DNA from: Alopecurus myosuroides
Taxonomy: Eukaryota > Streptophyta > Magnoliopsida > Poales > Poaceae
NCBI GenBank assembly: GCA_028641055.1
Contig: CM054061.1
Location: 30,987,523 to 31,051,522, forward strand
DNA: 64,000 nucleotides
Direction: 5' to 3'
Positions 56,779 to 64,000 of the stretch are shown here, piece after piece (within the stretch, counting starts at the first letter, position 1; every line of letters begins with the position of its first letter). The notes beneath the pieces are model-generated. The model had not been told where the DNA came from. It saw only the letters and a program-made list of their open reading frames with translations, and searched no databases. A program made the translations under genes and the position numbers.

Positions 56779-57639
56779 ATGCCCAAGACCAGGTCGGCGG
56801 CGACGCCCCGCCCCTCAGCCGCCGGAGCGGCCACCTCCTCCTCCATCACTACCGCATCAGCCAGGATCTCCTTCCGCTCCCGCAAAATCCTCAAGACACA
56901 ACCCACCAAACCCCTAGCGGCAGCCACTGTGCCAGCACCGGCGTCAATCGCTCCAGTGCTGCCCGCACTGTCCGCTCCAGGCGAGCTCGCGGCGGCGCTC
57001 CGCCACCTCGCCGCCGCAGATCCTCTCCTCTCCAAGGTCATCGCCTCCACCGACGCCCCCGCCTTCACCTCCTCGCCCTCCATCCCCGCCTTCCACTCCC
57101 TCGCGCGCTCCATCCTCTACCAGCAGCTCGCCACCTCTGCTGCCGCCGCCATCTACGCCCGCTTCCTCGCCCTCCTCCCCTCCGCCGCCGAAGGCGCGGT
57201 GAGCCCCGCCGCCGTCCTCGCCCTCGCCGCGACCGACCTCCGCGCCATCGGCGTCTCGGGCCGCAAGGCCGCCTACCTCCACGACCTCGCCGCCAGGTTC
57301 GCGGCCGGGGACCTCTCTGAGTCCGCCGTCGCCGCCATGGACGAGGACGCGCTCCTCGCCCAGCTCACAAGAGTGAAGGGCATCGGCGAATGGACGGTCC
57401 ACATGTTCATGATTTTCTCCCTGCACCGTCCCGACGTGCTGCCGTCCGGCGACCTCGGCGTGCGGAAGGGGGTCCAGGAGCTGTACAAGCTCAAGGCGCT
57501 GCCCAAGCCAGAGGAGATGGCCGCATTGTGCGACAGATGGCGCCCCTACCGATCGGTCGGCGCTTGGTACATGTGGCGCCTCCTCGAGAGCAAGAGCGCC
57601 ACTGCGAAGAAGGCAAAGAAGGGAAATGCGAGCTCGTAG
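56779..57639 (+). CDS. DNA-3-methyladenine glycosylase, AlkA/MAG type (HhH-GPD family)
   Basis: 286 residues, intronless. Base-excision repair enzyme expected to remove alkylated purines in the nucleus. Residues 1-65: basic, Ala/Ser/Thr-rich, likely disordered leader. HhH-GPD domain about 70-270: SLARSILYQQLATSAAAAIY (about 107-126), then the helix-hairpin-helix LTRVKGIGEWTVHMFMIFSL (196-215), then the catalytic Asp225 in LPSGDLGVRKG. WRPYRSVGAWYMWRLLE (254-270) is the typical closing motif of this subfamily, and a Lys-rich tail (KKAKK) could be a nuclear signal. Catalytic Lys is absent, as expected for a monofunctional glycosylase of this type. ATG 56779 gives a full domain and is the first ATG in the leader. 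GC-rich third positions are typical for grasses and unlike the TE frames. Confidence 0.92.
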   Translation: MPKTRSAATPRPSAAGAATSSSITTASARISFRSRKILKTQPTKPLAAATVPAPASIAPVLPALSAPGELAAALRHLAAADPLLSKVIASTDAPAFTSSPSIPAFHSLARSILYQQLATSAAAAIYARFLALLPSAAEGAVSPAAVLALAATDLRAIGVSGRKAAYLHDLAARFAAGDLSESAVAAMDEDALLAQLTRVKGIGEWTVHMFMIFSLHRPDVLPSGDLGVRKGVQELYKLKALPKPEEMAALCDRWRPYRSVGAWYMWRLLESKSATAKKAKKGNASS

Positions 57640-57850
57640 CTAGGTATGTCTCATTTATGTGTGATGCTAGTCTGTATTTGTTGTACCCAAGCTGTTAATT
57701 TAGATGACAATGTGGCATGTGCTGCCCAGATTAGCGAAGTATTAATGTGTGTATGTGCACATCATGGTTGCTACCATGGTCGTATCTTCACTGTACTTGT
57801 CCTGCCTTGTTGTCAATAAAGTTTGATTTCTTCCTGTTCTGATACTTGTA
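57640..57850 (+). terminator. 3'UTR of the glycosylase gene
   Basis: T-rich 3' region with CAATAAAG at 57813-57820, a plausible polyadenylation signal; a second AATAAAA at 58020-58026. Confidence 0.5.
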
Positions 57851-58320
57851 GAGAAGAGTGAAAGTTTTGTGGCTGGAAATGGTATGGAATCGCCGTGTGT
57901 CCATGTCTTTGTACAGCTGGTCGTATATCATTGTTCAGCCTTAACTTGATTGCAGAAGTTAGAGCTAGTTGACACGTATAATCAGTTGAACTTGATTGTA
58001 CTTTGCTTTGCAATGTCTGGAATAAAATGCCGGTTTCTTCCTTTTTGACGGAATAATGATCGTATCTTACCCAATCTGTAGGACTGTTCTTGATTCTACC
58101 GTAGTACTGCCCTCGATTCTATGTTTCTCTTGACAGAGAATATTGGTGGGCTCAGATCTAGATTATTCTGGCATTAGGTTCTTCCTATGGTTCTTGAACA
58201 AAATTTAGTGACTTCTCTTTTAGGAAGGTAGTGATGACAAGGATTCCGTGCTTTATGAACCTGTGGAGTCCAAACTGAATATAACGGATAGCTAAACCAG
58301 TCATTGGAGGCAATAAATTG
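57851..58320. other. intergenic region between the two host genes
   Basis: No ORF, RNA gene or repeat recognised. Confidence 0.5.
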
Positions 58321-58645
58321 CTACAAATACAACTTTGTACAAACAACACAAATTACATTTACATCATGATTTACTTGACAACTTAGTTCGAGGGGATAAT
58401 GAACACATGCAGTTCACGAATGTAGACGAGGATCTACAACGACGACACAGAGACTTAACCTTGGACAATACCCTAATACTTTGTACACACAATCAATACT
58501 GCTTTTCTTCATGTTATTCTCTAATAACCAATGCTGGGTTACTTTGCTTCCTCCTAGAACACCAGTCCATTCTGAGAGATCTAGTTTATACAACTTTGTT
58601 CACTGCCCACTGCCCACTGCCCACTGGAGTTTACACTTCTTCATC
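58321..58645 (-). other. 3'UTR exon of the RADIALIS-like gene
   Basis: On the minus strand an acceptor CATCTTTGCAG ends at 58646, and the following sequence has no coding frame of note. It contains a short CCCACTG tandem repeat (about 58602-58627, four units). Exon 2 seems to be wholly untranslated; its 3' end is not defined. Confidence 0.5.
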
Positions 58646-59282
58646 CTGCAAAGATGAGAAACAGTTGCACTGTGAGCTTGCCTGAACTCTGAACACAAAT
58701 AAAGATACTTAAATAGAAGAGACTAGTTCTTTCTTTATTTTTCTTTGATCTATGTAGCATGATGTTAGGCGAATGGGTATGCTAGATAGTGTGGGGCTAC
58801 ACAAAATCCAGCAAAAATCTGTGTAAAAATATAGCCCTGCAAACTAAAGGCACGAGGGGATAAAGAGCAAGATTCAAGTTTTTGTTTGGAAGTAAGGAGA
58901 GATTTCTGATAGTCCCAGGATTAAACCTCAGTCGATTAGTGGGTGTTATAGGGCAAGAACCGATAAATTGGACCCAGATTCTCTGCCTGTGTGCCAAAGC
59001 ATGGCTGCAATTAAGCAGTTTGGCTCATAGAGAGTTCATGATGTCAGACGTCATGCATGCATGACGGTAACCTCTAAAGAAAAATGAAAAATACTTAAAT
59101 ACCCCTGGATGCAGCTGAAACATTTATGCTAAGGAGACACTCGTGCATAGCACACTCTTCCGCAGTTAGCAGAAAAATAGGGCACTAGTAGTAACAGGTA
59201 TGCTTGTACTCAATGCGGAGTGAAAACTTGTTAGAAGCAGGGCATCTTATTCTCTACAGTTTGGTTATCATGAGCTTCTTAC
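58646..59282 (-). other. 3'UTR intron of the RADIALIS-like gene
   Basis: 637 bp; donor GTAAGAAGC at 59282 downward, acceptor TTTGCAG at 58646. The donor begins one base after the TGA stop. RADIALIS-like genes in other plants often have an intron at this place. Confidence 0.65.
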
Positions 59283-59283
59283 C

Positions 59284-59550
59284 TCAGGTCCAGAACCCCT
59301 GCGTCTTGTACTTGGGGAACGGCACACGCCCCGCCTCGATCAGCTTGACATCATCATCGAGGACCTGGAAGTGGCAGCGCACCTCCTCGGCGGACTTGCT
59401 GCCCCCCAGGTAGCTGGCCACCTTTTCCCACAGGTTGGGGGCGCCCAGGCCATAGTAGGCGAGTGCGTTCTCGAACATCTCGTTCTCCTTCTTGCTCCAC
59501 ACCGTGTTCGAGCTCGGCGAGTTGCTCCTGGAAGATCCAGTTGAAGACAT
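59284..59550 (-). CDS. RADIALIS-like single-MYB (SANT) protein
   Basis: 88 residues from ATG 59550 to TGA, the usual length of RAD-like proteins. One MYB/SANT repeat spans residues 18-68: VWSKKENEMFENALAYYG, LWEKVASYLGGSKSAEEVRC and HFQVLDDDVKLIEAG, with the spaced aromatic residues W19, W41 and F61. The end PFPKYKTQGFWT is a hallmark of the family. Such proteins lack a DNA-reading second repeat and act by binding larger MYB partners (for example DRIF-type), as known for snapdragon RAD. An in-frame extension to 59841 crosses the TATA box and is 5' flank, so the ATG at 59550 was chosen. Nuclear, developmental role by family. Confidence 0.9.
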   Translation of the reverse strand: MSSTGSSRSNSPSSNTVWSKKENEMFENALAYYGLGAPNLWEKVASYLGGSKSAEEVRCHFQVLDDDVKLIEAGRVPFPKYKTQGFWT

Positions 59551-59674
59551 CTTAGGTTTTCCTGGTAAGACTACTGAACTAAATGCTAGCTTGTTGTCTG
59601 GAACTCCTGGAAGTATTTTGCTCTTGAACAAGAGAGGCTCTGGTGGTTTGGTGTCTCTCTTGCTGCAAGGGCTG

Positions 59675-59684
59675 CTATTTATAG
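59675..59684 (-). promoter_or_regulatory. TATA box of the RADIALIS-like gene
   Basis: CTATAAATAG on the minus strand, about 125 bp upstream of the ATG, giving a predicted 5'UTR near 95 nt. Confidence 0.75.
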
Positions 59685-59841
59685 GCCCTGGGGGTTCTCT
59701 TGTCTCTCTCTGTGGGTTAAAGGTGGCTAGCTGAGGAGAATAAGGTTCTCGCAGGTTTTCTGTGCTATGGACATGGAAAGCCTGTGATGAAAATTTGGAG
59801 TGAGAGCCTCCCAGCTGAGTAATTAAGCCTTTTTGGCGCAT

Positions 59842-60539
59842 GAGGGCGTTCCCAATGCATGACGTCTAGAAGTTGCTGTATCCATCATTATACACATCAT
59901 CTAGATATTAGTAACTGTAGAAACTGACTCTCGAATTCGTCGTATTCTGAACCTGAATACGCGGCTCTGTTTAATGCAAACGTATTCACGAAAAAAACCA
60001 CATTTTTGTATAGAGAGATTCGTAAGAACATGTTGATTAAATACACAACTTTGGTTCCACAATGCATTTCCTGGCTATATGTTCTTTTTTCACAACAATG
60101 TTTTTCGTCGAAACAAACCTTTTTTTTTTCGTGTGTCAGTCTGTGGATACTCTGGTCCTAGGTTAGCTAGATGGAGGTGACCTCTCACCTGGGCTGGTTC
60201 TGGGCACCCATATGTCAGCATGGCCATGCATGGCGCTGCGGCCACTGACAAATGGCAAAACTGGTTTTTGTTTCGCGTGCGGTGTGACCTCTCCAGTATG
60301 TATGTAGTAACGTCCTTGCTAGCTTGCATGCATTTGACAACTGTTCATCACTAGGCAGCAAGCAGTTGCTACTTCCTTGCCAATATTGCCATCCTATCAT
60401 TTTACTTTTTTTGTCTAACTAAAAATGACATGCTAACATTATTCTAGATGAAATGATAAGCTTAGCCTCTTTTTATATTTTTCTCATATGACAAAACAAA
60501 CATGTTAAGTTCTCGCAAAACAATGTACATACATGAGCG
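59842..60539. other. intergenic, upstream of the RADIALIS-like gene
   Basis: AT-rich with T runs; no gene supported. Confidence 0.5.
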
Positions 60540-60626
60540 GAAAAAAAGTTCAAATCTTCTGTCGAAATCTACCGCCGCTTCCCTCAATGAATAGGCAGAG
60601 CTCCTCCCATTTTGTTTCAAAAAATA
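60540..60626 (+). mobile_element. possible short LINE 3' end
   Basis: CAATGAATAGGCAGAGCTCC then a tail CAAAAAA resembles 3' ends of grass LINEs (…GGCAGAGCTCCTGCC…AAAA). No clear TSD found, so this is tentative. Confidence 0.35.
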
Positions 60627-63499
60627 AGATAAAATGTATGAAGGTAAGGTATCATTGAAACCTTTGGATCGATCTGCTGTTTTGTCATCTTTGCAAGCAG
60701 AAATATGGTGGGTGCTAAGTTTCAAAAAGGGGAAAAGGAGTAAGTGCTCTGGGTGCATGCGGCCATCTCCTGCCGTTGGTTCCAGCTAAGTTACTTACTA
60801 GCTAGCTGGCCTTGCTCCAAGTAGAAATATCTTCAAGCCTTTGGGGGCCTTGGCACATCTTGCTTTCTCTCCTCTAATATAGCAGGTCATATTTATCACA
60901 TGTGTCTTGCTACCAAGCTACCTTAACGAGCTTGCACATTGTTCAACTTTCAACTTGTGCACCATGGCATGCTGGCTTGTAGCTTGGTTGTGAACACTTT
61001 TGCCTCAACTTTCTGAATTGCGTGTGTCTTTTGCTGCATGGATTAGAAAGAGCATATGTGTACTTGGCGATGCTTTCGCAATGTATGGATCATCTATTGC
61101 CATCGCCTTGTAGGAGTACCGCATTTCATGTATGGATGGTTCCATGCAACACCATGATCCCTGTCTCGTTCCACCGACGACATGAACCCCATTTGGAGCA
61201 TGGTGTTGGTCTCCAGCTCTGGCTCCTACTGGAATCGAACCATAATGTCTTGGAAACTCCTATGAAAGTCATGCATTTCGAATTCAGATAGCCGGGAAAA
61301 AAATATCCAAGAAGATTCCTGTTTATGACAGGCAGCATGGATGCCTCCTGCTCACATCTCAAACGGAGCATCTCTGCACCTGGATCAGCAAATACTCTCT
61401 CGTAAGGCGTGCGCATCAGCCAATAGGCTGCAAGGTGCCATAGGATCAGGAGGACGTACGTCCTCATCAGAGCAGAGAGCTGCACAGGTGCGCATACCCA
61501 AAACCTCTGGCCTCGATGCTTAATTTACTTTTCTGAAACCCCCTCTGACTCATTGCTAGAAAGCACCTCCCTAGCGTTTCCGAGCTACACAATTTTCATC
61601 TATAAAACACTCTACAGAAAATTCATCTAAAAACACTATATCTCAGAAGACTGTAAAAGCATGAAACTTATGGCAAATTTCTCTGAATTGTTCAGAAAGA
61701 GGCAAAGAGCTTCATTTCTCTGAATTTTACATGCGAATCAGGAGCTCAAGAGGTCTCGGAATCCAGAGTGTTTTGCTTGACCATGTGTTTAGGGATCGGC
61801 ATAATTTCATCCATTGGAAGGTCAGGATGTGGGCTAAGAACATCCATTCTTTACAGCCGCGATCTCCCGCCACCCGGTCGAAACGACGGTGCGTGGAACA
61901 AATTCCAAAGAGGGGGGTAACCAGACGATGATCCAACACACACCCCGGGGACCAAAGGAATATATCTATCTTTCCATCTCCAATGGTCTTGGAAAGGGAA
62001 TTCACAGAAGGCCATCCTTGTTCCTGGCCCCTCGCTGCTCATGGAGTCCTGGGATTTGCATCAGATGCACCGGGCTGGGGCTGGGGCGGCGGGCGCAACT
62101 TGCACCGCGTTTGATTCTTGCGGCCTGGATCGGAGATCTCTCCCTTGGAATCATATCTGCATAAAAAGCCATGGAAAAGATGCAGGATTCCCTGTGATAT
62201 TTCGAACAATCGGGGCAAAGCTTTCAGGGAGATGCTGGCTTAGGCAAAAACCAAATGGACACTTGTTTCGTACATTTCTGCAAGCATTTTTCATGGCAGG
62301 CGTTTCCAGCTGAATATTATTTCAGTCCAAGTGTGTTGCACCGTCGCGGGTCAGACTCCAAATAAACCGAAACTAGTCCGAATCTCCACGCAGCTGCCCG
62401 TTTACTTGTTAGGATACATACACATACAATCTATAATGTTATCATATTTGATCTAAAATTGTAACAAATATTAACGCGCTTAAAGAATCATCCCTGCCGC
62501 AGCTAACGTTGGAATCTCTAGCCCCACGGAGTGAAAATGAAAGCCTGTTACTGTTTTCGTATATTGGAGATCCTTAGTTTGACCATGGCGTCTTGTCTCC
62601 TTCAAGCGAAAAGACGGAAAAAGGCGTGAAGAATACATTTATCTTGCACAGGATCGACCCAACTTTCTATCTACATATATGTTTCTGATTCCCGGAGAAA
62701 ATTCATCTGATGTTGAGGCCACACAACACCCCACCCAGCCTCCTCCTTCATCGGTACAATAATCTTAAGGAAACATTAGACGATCTAGGAAGAGCAAAGT
62801 AGTAGAAATTCGTTTGGGCTCTGGGCCATGATTAGTTGGTATCTTGTACAGAGCCAGCTTTCTATCTGCTCGCTCATATGGTCTTGATTCTTGGAGAAAA
62901 CCCGTATGATTCTTGGAGAAAATTCATCCAGCCATAGCTAGATCCTTCACTATAGTAAGAACAAAGCAGGAGCTGAAAGTAGAAATGCTTTTGGGGGCTC
63001 TGTCTGAGCCATCATTAGTTGGCATAATCTTGCATTGCCAGCCAGCTGCTTGAGTGGTCCTGTCTTAGGCCAAGTAGGCTGGATTGGATTCTGCCCCTTC
63101 CCTGTGGCCGTCACTGCATCATCGGCTGGCTGGCGGCATTCTAAAATCTTGGAGCCCAAAAGCTTGGGGATCTGGATTCTGTTCGCCGATCAAGTTGCAG
63201 GAGGGGGTTGGAATCGGAATCCAGGGTGGGCGTCGCAGTGCTTCTTGGGGATTCAAAGCCAGCCAGCTTTTCATTTCTTTTCGTTTCCCTGAAAAGGAAA
63301 TGGTGGCCCGTCTCTCTTTCTGAATCTTCAGAGTGTACGTGCGTGCACCACGCGCAAAAAATGTTCATTCACAGTGGAAAACCAGGCAAGCGGGCCGGTT
63401 TTTCTTCAACAAGGGGGAAAGGTATATTGCAAGGCCAAGAATCACAAAGAGAGGCCAAGAATTACAAAGTTATTGCCAAAAACTTTGTGGGCAGATGAT
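60627..63499. other. unassigned intergenic region
   Basis: No convincing gene. 61727-62100 is unusually GC-balanced and open in several frames on both strands (minus 62005-61727), but no domain is recognised. The rest has short chance frames. Confidence 0.4.
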
Positions 63500-64000
63500 G
63501 CGAAATCGCTGTAGTGTTCAACTGTTCATATAACAAAACAGATACTGTTAAGAAAAGCACCCCGATAACAAGTGTGGCTTAACAGGTCCCCTAACTGAAT
63601 TCATGATGCACTCTCAAGTCTCAACAAGAGGAGTTGGGAGGATTTCAGAGAAGGAGAAGCAAGGGGAGGGATTACAGAGTTGGTTCAGTTTCGATGTCTT
63701 CCAAAAGCAAACACAAGAGAGGAGGCACGAAGGCCTAGATTAACGGCCTCACGGCAAGGCGTGGATCCCACTCCAAAAAGTAAGTAACTTTCAACGGGTA
63801 CGTGGTGTTCCTTCTCCTTTCGTGCTTCCAACGGTTGCATGCAGTTTGGCTTGCTCCTCTGCTAAGCCACTCTTCATGATTTCCTTCTCGCGTCTTCTCC
63901 TAATCGGCTAGTCTTGCGAGTCGATGTAGCAGGTGGGTCCGTGACATCCCCTTCTCCTCAAGAACCTGCTTGTCCCCAAGCAGGTGCACGAGGGAAAACA
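63500..64000 (-). mobile_element. edge of a gypsy-type element (3' LTR and polypurine tract)
   Basis: Minus strand from the window edge: GGGGACAAGCAGGTTCTTGA, then the purine run GAGGAGAAGGGGA (63947-63959), then an LTR starting TGTCACGGACCCACC at 63946. GGACAAG and CTTGA followed by a purine run before TGTCACGG is typical for the end of plant gypsy elements. The far LTR end is not clear; about 63500 is a guess. Confidence 0.55.

Noticed and set aside
56652..57113. Minus-strand frames (153 and 160 codons) opposite the glycosylase gene
   Set aside because: Shadows of a GC-rich sense gene; Gly/Ala/Val-rich with no motif.
58602..58627. CCCACTG tandem units as a possible repeat locus
   Set aside because: Only four short units in a 3'UTR; ordinary slippage.
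59551..59841. N-terminal extension of the RADIALIS-like frame
   Set aside because: It reads through the TATA box and 5'UTR; the family starts at the internal ATG 59550.

Overview
The window is nuclear DNA of a grass, most likely a Triticeae species (wheat, barley or a relative). Reasons: thick layers of nested LTR retrotransposons whose LTRs begin TGATACGTC, TGATGCATG or TGTTGGAAATATGCC, plant tRNA-Asp and tRNA-Lys primer sites, a Stowaway-like MITE, a Helitron, and GC-rich monocot genes. No prokaryotic, organellar or viral genome organisation is seen. Species and TE family names are inference, because no database could be searched.

Layout. 1-6193: 3' part of a decayed Ty3/gypsy element (A) with pol, an extra ORF behind pol, and its 3' LTR. 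It sits in a remnant of another gypsy element (H, 6194-6671). 6672-10041: minus-strand gypsy fragment (G) with a gag-like ORF and one LTR. 10042-43805: a minus-strand Ty1/copia element (E), split by a solo LTR (12286-13639), by a large gypsy element B (17298-40956) and by a 5'-truncated LINE (42039-43742). B is itself invaded by two related but opposite gypsy elements, C (23408-30887, minus) and D (32026-40157, plus). B, C and D carry gag, or gag plus protease, but no recognisable reverse transcriptase or integrase, so they look non-autonomous. 43999-54033: a complete young gypsy-type element (F). It has sense gag-protease, no RT or integrase, and a spliced multi-exon gene on the opposite strand.

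54034-64000 is lower in repeats: a 460 bp Helitron, a small direct segmental duplication, a poly(A) retroposon, and two intact-looking host genes. These are an AlkA/MAG-type DNA glycosylase (56779-57639, plus) and a RADIALIS-like single-MYB protein (59284-59550, minus, with a 3'UTR intron). Beyond them is mostly unassigned DNA, then the edge of another gypsy element (about 63500-64000).

How the parts relate. Insertion order can be read from target-site duplications (TSDs): E, then B in the LTR of E (TACAC/TACAT), then C in B (GGTAC) and D in the B 3' LTR. The solo LTR in E has ATTTA, the LINE 15 bp, F ATGAC, the retroposon 18 bp. The left side of D is best explained by break repair that copied 141 bp from the flank of C in inverted orientation. 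The strongest candidate for a distinctive system is element F, with an antisense intron-containing transcription unit and a gag frame that opens inside the LTR.
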